64,000 nt of DNA from Arenimonas sp. SCN 70-307. Its GTDB lineage: Bacteria > Pseudomonadota > Gammaproteobacteria > Xanthomonadales > Xanthomonadaceae. The position numbers and the translations under genes are program-made. The notes under the pieces are model-generated. The model worked only from the letters and a program-made list of their open reading frames with translations, did not search any database and was not told the origin of the DNA. Where the stretch lies: positions 62,001 through 126,000 of the forward strand of contig NZ_MEDO01000003.1 of the NCBI RefSeq assembly GCF_001724815.1, read 5' to 3'. Numbering within the stretch: position 1 is the stretch's first letter; each line of letters starts with the position of its first letter. This document shows positions 48,509 through 59,626 of the stretch, one piece after another.

Positions 48509-50659
48509 TCAGCGGTTCTTGGCCACCTGCAGCACGCGCGGGGTGACGAAGATCAGCAGCTCGGCCTTCTCGGCCGACTTGGAGCGGCTCTTGAACAGGT
48601 TGCCGACCACCGGCAGGTCGCCCAGGAAGGGCACCTTGCGCAGGTCGTCGCGGTTCTTGAACTCGTACACGCCGCCCACCACCACGGTCTGGCCGTTGTC
48701 GATCAGCACGGCGGTGCTGACCTCGCGACGGGCGATCTGCGGGATGAAGCCACCGGCCGGGTTGGCGATCAGCTCGCTGACCTCGTCCTTCTTCACCGCG
48801 AGGTTCAGGTAGACGCGGCCGTCCTGGGTGATGGTCGGGGTGACCTTGAGCTCAAGCAGCACTTCCTTGAACTCGACGGTCGCCTGGGCCACGGCACCCG
48901 GCGTGGTGGCCGGCTGGATGGTCAGGTAGGCCACTTCGTCGCCCTGGCGGATGATCGCCTCGCGCTGGTTGGCGGTGATCACGCGCGGGTTCGACACCAC
49001 CTCGCCGCGACCCTCTTCCTCGAGGGCCGAGAGCTCGAGGTCGAGCACGATGTCCTGGCGCAGGATGCTCAGGTTGAACAGGCCGGCGGCCGGGTTGATC
49101 GGCAGACCCACCGAGAAACCGGAGTCGGTGGTGGTGCCGGTGGCGCCCGGGTCGATGCCGTTGCGGTCCTGCACGCCGAACTCCACGCCCAGCTCGCGGG
49201 CGAAGGTCTCGGTGGCGACGACGATGCGGGCCTCGATCAGCACCTGGTCGACCGGCCGGTCCAGCGTGGCCAGCAGGGTGCGGATCTCGTTGACCTTGCT
49301 CTGGGTGTCGATCAGCAGCAGGGTGTTGGTGCGGTTGTCGAAGCTGACGCTGCCGCGCGGGGAGAGGAAACCGCGGGTGGTTTGGCCACTGGTGCCACCG
49401 CCAGAGCCCTGGGCGCTCTTGCTGTCCTCGGTGAGCAGCTTGGCGATCTCTTCGGCATTGCCGTAGTTGATCGGGATGTACTCGGTGACAAGCGGCTCGC
49501 GCTCCTCGTTGGCGATGCGCGCGTCGGCCACCGCCTTCTCGAAGTCGGCGATTTCCTTCTGCGGCGCGACCCAGATGACGTTGCCGTCGCGGCGCTTGTC
49601 GAGCTGCTTGGCGCGCAGCACGATGTCCATCGCCTGGTCCCAGGGCACGTTGATCAGGCGCAGGGTGACGTTGCCCTGGACCGTGTCGGCGGCGACCACG
49701 TTCAGGCCCGACTCCTCGGCGATCAGCTGCAGCACCGTGCGCACCGGCACGTCCTGGAAGTTGAAGGTGACGGCGCGGCCGGAGTAGCGCTGGCCTTCCA
49801 TGTCACCGGCCACCGCACCGGCGGCGCGGCCCGGGGCGCCGGCGACGACCGTACCGGGGGCGGCCCGCTTCGGGCTGACCTCGATCACGTACTCGTTGCC
49901 GGTCTGGTAGGCCATCGAATCGAAGGCACCGTTGGTGTTGATCACCAGGCGGGTGCTGCCGGCGTTGGCATTGGGCTCGAGGCTGCGCACCGGGGTGGCG
50001 AAATCGGTCACGTCCAGCTGCCGGCGCAGGTTCTCCGGGATGCTGGCATTGGCCACGTCGACCACGATGCGCGAACCCTCGTTGCGCATGTCGGCGGCGG
50101 CACCGTCGCCGTTGAAGCGAAGGACGACGCGGCCCGAGCCGTTCTCGCCGCGGCGGAAGTCGATGTTGGCGACCTCGAGCGAGGAAGCGACCTTCTTGGT
50201 CGGATCCGGGCCGGTGGCCAGGCTGCCCTGCTGGACGGCGCCGGCGTCGACCGTCAGCACCAGCAGGTTGCCGGCGCTGCGGGTGGTGTAGCCGGCGGGC
50301 CGGAACAGGTCCACCACCACGCGGGTGCGGCCACCGGCTTCCACGGCGGAAACCGCCGAGGTGGCGCCGCTGCCGATCACCACGCGGCGCTGGCTCAGGC
50401 CGTTGGTCGTGCCCGGCAGGTCGACCGCGATGCGCGGCGGCGTGTCGGTCGTGAAGGCCTGCACCTCGCCCACGGGCTCGGCGAACTCAAGGGTGATGTC
50501 GACCTTGCCCCCGGGGGCCGAGGCGTAGCGAACGTCCTGCAGGACGTTCTCCGCCATCGCCGACAGCGACGTCGCCAGGCCGACGGCGAGCGCTCCCATG
50601 GCCAGCACCCAGCGACGCTTGGTGCCCATCCCCTCGCCGATCGTTTTATTCGCGGTCAT
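48509..50659 (-). CDS. pilQ: Type IV pilus secretin PilQ
   Basis: A 716-residue outer-membrane secretin through which the pilus exits. After a signal peptide come two AMIN domains (about 35-125 and 170-270), an STN/N0 domain (about 300-350, VPVRTVLQLIAEESG), N1 and the secretin core (about 470-710: VGLPINPAAG, FLGDLPVVGNLFKS). It is last in pilMNOPQ, 15 nt after pilP. Confidence 0.96.
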   Translation of the reverse strand: MTANKTIGEGMGTKRRWVLAMGALAVGLATSLSAMAENVLQDVRYASAPGGKVDITLEFAEPVGEVQAFTTDTPPRIAVDLPGTTNGLSQRRVVIGSGATSAVSAVEAGGRTRVVVDLFRPAGYTTRSAGNLLVLTVDAGAVQQGSLATGPDPTKKVASSLEVANIDFRRGENGSGRVVLRFNGDGAAADMRNEGSRIVVDVANASIPENLRRQLDVTDFATPVRSLEPNANAGSTRLVINTNGAFDSMAYQTGNEYVIEVSPKRAAPGTVVAGAPGRAAGAVAGDMEGQRYSGRAVTFNFQDVPVRTVLQLIAEESGLNVVAADTVQGNVTLRLINVPWDQAMDIVLRAKQLDKRRDGNVIWVAPQKEIADFEKAVADARIANEEREPLVTEYIPINYGNAEEIAKLLTEDSKSAQGSGGGTSGQTTRGFLSPRGSVSFDNRTNTLLLIDTQSKVNEIRTLLATLDRPVDQVLIEARIVVATETFARELGVEFGVQDRNGIDPGATGTTTDSGFSVGLPINPAAGLFNLSILRQDIVLDLELSALEEEGRGEVVSNPRVITANQREAIIRQGDEVAYLTIQPATTPGAVAQATVEFKEVLLELKVTPTITQDGRVYLNLAVKKDEVSELIANPAGGFIPQIARREVSTAVLIDNGQTVVVGGVYEFKNRDDLRKVPFLGDLPVVGNLFKSRSKSAEKAELLIFVTPRVLQVAKNR

Positions 50660-50674
50660 CGTGCATTCCCCTAA

Positions 50675-51199
50675 TCAATTGTCTTCAAGGGCGATACGGG
50701 CCTGGCGTTCCAGCCAGCCGCCCGCCCCATCCGGAACGAGTTCGACAATCTCGATACGGTCTTCGGTGACCGCGGTGATGCGGCCGTCGTTGAGCCCCAA
50801 GTAGTTGCCCGGGCGCACGCGGTGCGTGACGCGGTCGGGCCCCATCACCAGGCCGATGACCCCTGGGCCGGAACCGATGGTGCCGACCATGTCCAGGCTG
50901 TCGAGCGGGAAGGCCTCGAGGACCTCCTTCCGGCGATTCGGATCCGGCCTCAGCTGGTTGCCGCCATCACGGTCGGCGCTGGGCTGGCTGAACGGGTCGC
51001 GCATGTCCTGCGCGGCGTATTCGAAGGTTTCGAACTGCTTCATCACCGGCAGCGGGTCGAGCGGCGGCGCCGGGCGCGCCTTGACCTCGGCCACCCAGGC
51101 CTCGAGGTCGCGGCTGCCGCGGGTGCAGGCCGAAAGCGACAGGACCACCGCCGCGACGAGCAGGCCGCTCATGGCTTTACGGGTCATGGACGGTGCCAT
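50675..51199 (-). CDS. pilP: Type IV pilus lipoprotein PilP
   Basis: A 174-residue inner-membrane lipoprotein (lipobox LSLSAC) that bridges PilNO to PilQ. The RDPFSQP motif and the C-terminal beta domain (YLGLNDGRITAVTEDRIEIVEL) are typical. The ATG at 51199 overlaps the pilO stop (TGATG); an in-frame GTG lies one codon upstream. Confidence 0.95.
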   Translation of the reverse strand: MAPSMTRKAMSGLLVAAVVLSLSACTRGSRDLEAWVAEVKARPAPPLDPLPVMKQFETFEYAAQDMRDPFSQPSADRDGGNQLRPDPNRRKEVLEAFPLDSLDMVGTIGSGPGVIGLVMGPDRVTHRVRPGNYLGLNDGRITAVTEDRIEIVELVPDGAGGWLERQARIALEDN

Positions 51200-51822
51200 C
51201 ACTGGGAGCCTCCCGCGGCATTGGCTTCCTCGTCATCGAGGTAGCGATAGGTCTTGACCGTGCCCGACAGCACCAGGGTGCCGTCCTTGCCGGAGCGGGG
51301 TTCGAGCGAGATGTCGTGCATGGTCATGATGACCACGCGCGGCAGCGAGGCCACGCCGCTCACGAAGGCGCCGAACTGGTGGTAGGTGCCCACCATGCGC
51401 AGCTGGATCGGCTTCTCGGCGTAGAACTCGCGCTGGCTTTCGGCGCCGGGCTGGAACAGTTCGTTGGTGATGCCGGCGGCCAGGGCGGTCTGCGAGATGT
51501 CGACGATCAGGTCGGGCATCTCGTTCTTGCTCGGCAGCTGGCGCAGCATCTGCTGCAGCATCACTTCCATCTGGGCCAGCTGCTGCTTGAGCGGCTCGAG
51601 GTTCGCGGCGCGACCCTGCTTGCCCTGGAACTCCTCGCGCAGGGTGACCTCGGTGGCCTCCTCGGACTGCAGCATGATGCGCTTGTCGCTGACGAACAGG
51701 TACCAGGAGATACCAACGATCACCAGCACCAGCAGCACGCAGGCGGCGGCCTTGATCTGCAGCGGCCAGGCGCCGGCGTTGTTGAAGTCGAGGTTACGCA
51801 GGTCGACGTTCTTGCTGCTCAT
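51199..51822 (-). CDS. pilO: Type IV pilus alignment protein PilO
   Basis: A 207-residue bitopic protein: one membrane helix (about 24-44), a coiled coil (about 55-100) and a periplasmic ferredoxin-like domain. It pairs with PilN in the alignment subcomplex. It overlaps pilN by ATGA and pilP by one base. Confidence 0.95.
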   Translation of the reverse strand: MSSKNVDLRNLDFNNAGAWPLQIKAAACVLLVLVIVGISWYLFVSDKRIMLQSEEATEVTLREEFQGKQGRAANLEPLKQQLAQMEVMLQQMLRQLPSKNEMPDLIVDISQTALAAGITNELFQPGAESQREFYAEKPIQLRMVGTYHQFGAFVSGVASLPRVVIMTMHDISLEPRSGKDGTLVLSGTVKTYRYLDDEEANAAGGSQ

Positions 51823-52402
51823 CGGGCACCTCCCGCGACTTCGGCGGCGGCATCATCCTGCTTGGGCGTCACCAGCCTGACCTTCAGGGAGAAGGCGTTG
51901 GGCAGGCCCCGGTCGTCGCCCTTGGCCTCGATGATCGACAGGTCGGGGTTGGCCATCCAGCCCGACTCCTCCAGGTTGCGCATGTAGGAGCTCACGCGGG
52001 CGTTGGACTGGGCCTGGCCCTCGAGGGTCAGCACCGCGCCGGCCTGCTTGATGGTGTTGAGCTTGACGCCCTCGGGGATGGTGCGCACCAGCTGGTCGAA
52101 CAGGTGCACCATCTGCGAACGGCTGGCCTGCAGCTCTTCGATCACCTGCTTGCGGGCAAGCAGGTTGGCCTTCTTCTTGTCGAGGGCCTCGATTTCCTTG
52201 ATCTGCGCGTCCACGAGCTTGATCTGGTCGCGCAGGTACTGGTTGCGGTTCTGCTGACCTTCGATCTGGCCGTTGTAGTACGACACGATCATGAAGCTGA
52301 TGAGCAGGCCCGCCGCGCCGGCGAGGCCCAGCATGGTGACGAATTCCTTCTGGCGCAGCTTGCGCCGCTCTGCGCGCCAGGGAAGCAGGTTGATTCTGGC
52401 CA

Positions 52403-52403
<1 letters not shown>
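51819..52403 (-). CDS. pilN: Type IV pilus alignment protein PilN
   Basis: A 194-residue bitopic protein beginning MARINLLPWRAERRK, the conserved cytoplasmic INLLPWR motif that docks into PilM, followed by one helix (about 24-44), a coiled coil and a periplasmic domain. Overlaps pilM by one base and pilO by four. Confidence 0.96.
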
Positions 52404-53485
<1,082 letters not shown>

Positions 53486-53512
53486 TTACACACGAATGGT
53501 GCGCCATTACAT

Positions 53513-53540
53513 TAAATAACGAAAATTTCCCAAATGGCAA
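53513..53540 (-). promoter_or_regulatory. Candidate sigma-70 promoter for pilMNOPQ
   Basis: On the minus strand TTGCCA (53540-53535) and TATTTA (53518-53513) are 16 bp apart in a locally AT-rich stretch about 50-80 bp before the pilM start. The -35 matches 5 of 6 consensus bases; the -10 is weak. Confidence 0.4.
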
Positions 53541-53658
53541 TGCCCCCCTGTCCGGACACCCCTGGCCCCGCCTGAGCCACCCCGCGCTTCCCCTTCATAG
53601 ACGCAATCCGGGCTCGGACCCGGACGAACGACCCAAGGCGGCTCCCCTGCCCACGTTC

Positions 53659-53664
53659 TATACT
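53659..53664 (+). promoter_or_regulatory. Candidate -10 box for the PBP1a gene
   Basis: TATACT lies about 40 bp before the ATG at 53705. No clear -35 element is seen at the usual distance, so this is tentative. GGGAGAGG just before the ATG is the ribosome site. Confidence 0.3.
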
Positions 53665-53704
53665 CCCTGCCCCATGTCGATGTAAACCTCGGGAGAGGCC
53701 CTGG

Positions 53705-56158
53705 ATGGCCCGATTCAAACGCCTGCTGCGCCGGGCACTGATCCTTTTCGCCGGCCTTGGCCTGCTGGGCATCGCCACCCTGGGCATCCTGTACTGGCTG
53801 ATCTCGCCCCGGCTCCCGGACGTCCAGGAGCTGCGCAACGTGCAGCTGCAGGTGCCGCTGTCGATCTACACCCGCGACGGCCGCCTGATCTCGGTCATCG
53901 GTGAGACCCGGCGCTTCCCGGTCGACATCGAGGACGTGCCGCTGCAGGTCAAGCAGACCTTCATCGCCATCGAGGACGCCCGCTTCTACGACCACCCGGG
54001 CGTGGACTGGCGCGGCATCGCCCGCGCGGTGTGGCTGCTGGCCACCACCGACGACCAGCGCGTGCCCGGCGGCAGCACCATCACCCAGCAGGTGGCCCGG
54101 CAGTTCTTCCTGAGCACGGAGTATTCCTACACCCGCAAGCTCACCGAGATCTTCCTGGCGCTGAAGATGGAGCGCGAGCTGAGCAAGGACGAGATCCTCG
54201 AGCTCTACCTCAACAAGAGCTTCTTCGGGAACCGCGCCTACGGCATCGCCGCCGCCGCCGAGTACTACTACGGCAAACCGCTCGACCAGCTCAGCCTGGC
54301 CGAGGCGGCCACCCTGGCCTCGATCCCGAAGTTCCCTTCCAGCGGCAACCCGATCATCAACCCCGAGCGCGCGCTGGTGCGCCGCAACTACGTGCTCCAG
54401 CGCATGCGCGAGGAGGGGATGATCAGCGAGGCGCAGGAGCAGGCGGCGCGCGCCGAGCCGATGAACGCCAGCCCGCACGAGCCGAAGATCGAGGTCGAGG
54501 CGCCGTACGTGGCCGAGATGGTGCGTGCCGAGATGGAGCAGCGCTTCGGTGCCGAAGCCACCACCAGCGGCCTGAGCGTCTACACCACGCTCGACGGCGA
54601 CGACCAGATGGCGGCCGTGCGCTCGCTGCAGGCCGGCCTGCTCGAATACGACCGCCGCCACGGCTACCGCGGGCCGGAGGCCCAGTTCGACATCCCGGCG
54701 GACGAGCCGGCCTCGGAGATGCGCAAGCGCCTGCGCGCCCACCCCACCCTGGGCAACCTGCAGGCCGCGCTCGTGACCGGCACCGAAGGCGAGCGCGCCC
54801 TGCTGCTGACCGCCGCCGGCAACGCGCTCGAGCTCGACGCCGAGGCCAGCCGCTGGACCCGCAAGACCCCGGCCCAGCTGCTCAAGCGCGGCGACGTGGT
54901 GCGGCTCTCGCTCGACGCCGAAAGCGGCAAGCTGCGCCTGGCGCAGATCCCCGCCGCCCAGGCCGCGCTGGTGTCGCTGCAGCCCGAGGACGGCGCGGTG
55001 CGCGCCCTGGTCGGCGGCTTCAGCTTCGGCCTCAACAAGTTCAACCGCGCCACCCAGGCCCAGCGCCTGCCGGGCTCGAGCTTCAAGCCCTTCGTCTACG
55101 CCGCCTCGTTCGAGCGCGGCTTCTCGCCGGCCAGCATCGTGCTCGATGCGCCGGTGGTGTTTCGCGACCGCGCCGGCAACGTCTGGCGGCCGCAGAACGA
55201 CGCCGGCAACTTCGCCGGCCCGATGCGCCTGCGCGAGGCGATGGTGCAGTCGCGCAACCTGGTGTCGGTGCGCCTGCTCGACGCCATCGGCGTCGACTTC
55301 GCCAGCCGCTACATCACCCAGTTCGGCTTCAGCCAGGAGAGCCTGCCGCCGAACCTGTCGATGTCGCTGGGCACGTCCTCGCTCACGCCGATGTCGATCG
55401 CCCGCGGCTACACGGTGTTCACCAACGGCGGTTACCTCGTCGACCCGTGGTTCATCGACCGCGTGCTCGACCGCAACGGCCAGGTGATCAGCCAGCACGT
55501 GCCGGTGCGCGCCTGCGCCAGCTGCGGCAGCGGCACCGCGCCGGGTGCCGGCAATGCCCCGACCGTGGTCGACGGCTTCGACTTCGGTCCCTCGCAGGCC
55601 GCCGCTTCCACCGCGGCCACCACCGCCGAGGCCGCGCCCGCACAGGAGCCCGACGGCCAGTGGACGCCGGCCCCGCGCGCCATCGACGAGCGCACCGCCT
55701 TCCTGGTGCATTCGATGCTGCTCGACGTGGTCAACCGCGGCACCGGCGCCTCGGCCAAGGTCATCGGCCGCAGCGACCTGGGCGGCAAGACCGGCTCGAC
55801 CAACGACTACCGCGACGCCTGGTTCTCGGGCTTCGGCGGCGACCTGGTCACCACCGTCTGGGTGGGCAAGGACGACTTCTCCAGCCTCGGCCGCGGTGAG
55901 TACGGCGGCCGCGCGGCGCTGCCGATCTGGATCGGCTACATGGGCGCCGCGCTCAAGGACGTGCCCCTGCACGAGCCGGCGGTGCCCTCGGGCGTGCTCA
56001 CCGTGTCGGTGGACGCCAGCTCGGGACGCCTGGTGCCGGAAGGCACGCCCGGCAGCGTGCGCGACTTCGTCAAGCGCGAGGACTACGAGCGCATGAGCGC
56101 GGCCGGCTTCGACGAGGAGCCGGCGCTGAGCAATGAAGAGGCGTTCGACATCTTCTGA
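53705..56158 (+). CDS. mrcA: Penicillin-binding protein 1A (bifunctional glycosyltransferase/transpeptidase)
   Basis: An 817-residue class A PBP. It has an N-terminal membrane anchor (about 10-32), a GT51 glycosyltransferase (VPGGSTITQQVARQFFLS, EILELYLNKSFFGNRAYGIA), an OB-like insert and a transpeptidase with SSFK (PGSSFKPFVYA), SRN (MVQSRNLVSVR) and KTG (GGKTGSTNDYRDAWF). It builds and cross-links peptidoglycan. Its last 26 bases overlap the next gene. Confidence 0.96.
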   Translation: MARFKRLLRRALILFAGLGLLGIATLGILYWLISPRLPDVQELRNVQLQVPLSIYTRDGRLISVIGETRRFPVDIEDVPLQVKQTFIAIEDARFYDHPGVDWRGIARAVWLLATTDDQRVPGGSTITQQVARQFFLSTEYSYTRKLTEIFLALKMERELSKDEILELYLNKSFFGNRAYGIAAAAEYYYGKPLDQLSLAEAATLASIPKFPSSGNPIINPERALVRRNYVLQRMREEGMISEAQEQAARAEPMNASPHEPKIEVEAPYVAEMVRAEMEQRFGAEATTSGLSVYTTLDGDDQMAAVRSLQAGLLEYDRRHGYRGPEAQFDIPADEPASEMRKRLRAHPTLGNLQAALVTGTEGERALLLTAAGNALELDAEASRWTRKTPAQLLKRGDVVRLSLDAESGKLRLAQIPAAQAALVSLQPEDGAVRALVGGFSFGLNKFNRATQAQRLPGSSFKPFVYAASFERGFSPASIVLDAPVVFRDRAGNVWRPQNDAGNFAGPMRLREAMVQSRNLVSVRLLDAIGVDFASRYITQFGFSQESLPPNLSMSLGTSSLTPMSIARGYTVFTNGGYLVDPWFIDRVLDRNGQVISQHVPVRACASCGSGTAPGAGNAPTVVDGFDFGPSQAAASTAATTAEAAPAQEPDGQWTPAPRAIDERTAFLVHSMLLDVVNRGTGASAKVIGRSDLGGKTGSTNDYRDAWFSGFGGDLVTTVWVGKDDFSSLGRGEYGGRAALPIWIGYMGAALKDVPLHEPAVPSGVLTVSVDASSGRLVPEGTPGSVRDFVKREDYERMSAAGFDEEPALSNEEAFDIF

Positions 56159-56753
56159 GGCCCGCGGCCCGCGCCTGGCCCGGCAGCGCGTGGCCGCGGA
56201 AGCGGCCCGGCTGCTGGCCCTGCACGGCGGCGACCTGCCCGAGGCGCGCCGCAAGGCGGCCGCGAAGCTGGGCATCCGCGACCCGGCGTCCCTGCCCGGC
56301 CGCGAGGACATCCTCGAGGCCCTGCACGCGCACCAGCGCCTGTTCGGCGGTGCCGCCACCGATCACCTGGCGCGGCTGCGCCGGGCGGCGCTGGAGGCGA
56401 TGGACTTCTTCGCGGCCTTCGGTCCGCGCCTGGCCGGACCCGTGCTCGACGGCAGCGCCGGCGCCAGCGACCCGGTGCAACTGCACCTGCATAGCGACGA
56501 CCCCGACGCCGTGGCGCGCCTGCTGGCCGATCGCGGCGCGCCGGCCGACCAGTCCACCCGTCGCCTGCGCCTCGCCGGCGGCGAAACCGCCACCCTGCCC
56601 TGCTGGGAGCTGCTGGCCGACGGCCTGCCCTTCGAGCTGTGGGTGCTGCCGGCGCAGGCCGCGCGCCACCCGCCGCGCGACCCGCTCGGCGAGGGCCCGA
56701 TGCCCCGCGCCGGCCGCGCCGCCCTGGCGCGCCTGCTCGACGCCGGGGCCTGA
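56133..56753 (+). CDS. Conserved-looking cytoplasmic protein of unknown function
   Basis: A 206-residue Ala/Arg/Leu-rich protein. The N-terminal part (about 15-95) is helical. The C-terminal part includes PVQLHLHSDDPDAVARLLADRG and ARHPPRDPLGEGP. I do not recognise a family with a known role. It overlaps mrcA by 26 bp, so it is probably co-translated with it, and ends at a bidirectional-looking hairpin. Confidence 0.72.
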   Translation: MKRRSTSSEARGPRLARQRVAAEAARLLALHGGDLPEARRKAAAKLGIRDPASLPGREDILEALHAHQRLFGGAATDHLARLRRAALEAMDFFAAFGPRLAGPVLDGSAGASDPVQLHLHSDDPDAVARLLADRGAPADQSTRRLRLAGGETATLPCWELLADGLPFELWVLPAQAARHPPRDPLGEGPMPRAGRAALARLLDAGA

Positions 56754-56786
56754 AAAGCGGACGCCCCGCGCGGGGCGGGGCGTCCG
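56754..56786. terminator. Hairpin terminator shared by the mrcA unit and gltA
   Basis: CGGACGCCCCG (56758-56768) pairs with CGGGGCGTCCG (56776-56786). The minus strand continues into CTTTTC, favouring gltA termination; the plus strand has no clear T-tract. Confidence 0.7.
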
Positions 56787-56807
56787 TGGGCAGCCCGGGG
56801 GCGCGGA

Positions 56808-58097
<1,290 letters not shown>

Positions 58098-58270
58098 GGG
58101 CGGACTCCTTTCAGGGATGCGCGGGTCGCGGTCCGGGAAGGTCCCGGCGCGGGCCCGCCATGAAAATCGGAAAGCGCCGCCCGGGGGCGGTCACCATCCG
58201 CCGAAGTATCGCATGGCCCGCCGGCGAAGTCAGTGACGCCGCCCCCGCGCGCGACGCCACCGCTGCAACG

Positions 58271-58298
58271 CAAAAGGCCACCCGGGAGGGTGGCCTTT
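58271..58298 (-). terminator. Intrinsic terminator of rpmE2
   Basis: AAAGGCCACCC (58273-58283) pairs with GGGTGGCCTTT (58288-58298) around GGGA. On the minus strand it continues TTTTGCGTT. It lies 37 nt beyond the rpmE2 stop. Confidence 0.85.
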
Positions 58299-58334
58299 CG
58301 TGGACCGGGGCCGGCGGGCGGCCCGGTGCGGCGC

Positions 58335-58577
58335 TTACTTGGCGTAGCGCTTGCGGAAGCGGTCGACGCGGCCGCCGGTGTCCATGACCTTCTGCTTGCC
58401 GGTGTAGAACGGGTGCGAGGCCGAGCTGATGTCGATCTTGATCAGCGGGTACTCGTTGCCGTCTTCCCACTTCACCGTCTCCTTGCTCGAGAGGGTGGAA
58501 CGGGTGAGGAAAGCGAAGTCGGAGGACAGGTCCTGGAAGACGACTTCTTTGTAGTTCGGGTGGATGTCGGCCTTCAT
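58335..58577 (-). CDS. rpmE2: Ribosomal protein L31 type B
   Basis: An 80-residue protein: [33 protein letters not shown] and the C-terminal [12 protein letters not shown]. It lacks the CxxC zinc pair of the A-type L31, so it is the zinc-independent form, which in many bacteria replaces L31A under zinc limitation. No clear Zur box was identified upstream. Confidence 0.95.
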   Translation of the reverse strand: MKADIHPNYKEVVFQDLSSDFAFLTRSTLSSKETVKWEDGNEYPLIKIDISSASHPFYTGKQKVMDTGGRVDRFRKRYAK

Positions 58578-58660
58578 GGCTGGTGGCTCCGCCGTTGATT
58601 CGTAGGGAAAGACCGGAATTATAGGCCGGATCCGGCAGCCGGGGCAAGCCGCCCGGCGGT

Positions 58661-59593
58661 TCAGGCGCCCAGGGCGGCCCGGACCCGGGCCTCGAAGGCG
58701 GCCTGGTCGTAGTCGAGCACGATCCGGGCATTGTCCGGCCGGCCGCTGCGGCGCTGCCAGTCCACCACGGTGGCGCCGCGGCTGTGCCGGCCCTCGAGTT
58801 CGACCGCCAGCGGGCGGTCCTCGGCCCGACGGATGCCTTCCGGGGCCAGGGCCGCCGCCATGGCCAGGGCGTCGGCGCTGTGCCAGCGGTCGCCCCGGCG
58901 GTCGGCCGACCATCGCCGGGTGTAGGCCGAGATGGCGTCGTAGAAGCGCCCCCGGGCGTCGCCCGCGGCCAGCCAGGCATCGACGTCGGTGTGCAGGAAG
59001 CCGTGCCGCAGCACCGCCTCCCAGTCCACCACCTCGGCCTTGGGGAAGGCGCGGAAGACGATGTCGGCCGCCTCCGGGTCGAAGGCGATGTTGAATTCGG
59101 CCGGCACCGAGGTGTTGCCCTGCCCCGTCACCGCGCCGCCCATCACCACCAGGCGGCCCACGCGCGAAGGCAGGTCCGGGTCGAGCCGCAGGGCCAGGGC
59201 CAGGTTGGTCAGCGGCCCGAGCGTGACCAGCAGCAGCCGGCCCGCGTGTTCGCGGGCGATGCGCGAGATGGCGAGCGCGGCGTGCTCGGCCACGGGCTGG
59301 CGCGGCGACGGCGCGTAGCCGGTGTCGCCGAAGCCGTCCTTGCCGTGCACGTAGGCGGCGTCGGCGGCCGGGTGCAGCAGCGGCACCGGGCAGCCCGGGT
59401 GCACCGGCACGTCCACGCCGGCCACGTCGCAGAGCTTGAGCGCGTTGGCCACGGTGTGGTCGAGGCCGACGTTGCCGGCGGTGATGGTCAGGGCCTGCAG
59501 CGCGTGGCGCTTGTCGTCGAAGGCCATGAGCAGGGCCAGGGCGTCGTCCACGCCCGGGTCGGTGTCGATCAGCAGCGGGATGCGGTTGTCCAT
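58661..59593 (-). CDS. Inosine-uridine-type nucleoside hydrolase
   Basis: A 310-residue nucleoside N-ribohydrolase. The calcium-binding [16 protein letters not shown] begins at residue 10, with [26 protein letters not shown] and [12 protein letters not shown] following. It cleaves nucleosides to base and ribose for salvage. It is 83 nt upstream of rpmE2. Confidence 0.93.
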   Translation of the reverse strand: MDNRIPLLIDTDPGVDDALALLMAFDDKRHALQALTITAGNVGLDHTVANALKLCDVAGVDVPVHPGCPVPLLHPAADAAYVHGKDGFGDTGYAPSPRQPVAEHAALAISRIAREHAGRLLLVTLGPLTNLALALRLDPDLPSRVGRLVVMGGAVTGQGNTSVPAEFNIAFDPEAADIVFRAFPKAEVVDWEAVLRHGFLHTDVDAWLAAGDARGRFYDAISAYTRRWSADRRGDRWHSADALAMAAALAPEGIRRAEDRPLAVELEGRHSRGATVVDWQRRSGRPDNARIVLDYDQAAFEARVRAALGA

Positions 59594-59626
59594 CGGGGGA
59601 TTATCCCCGAATCGCCCGGCGCGGGC

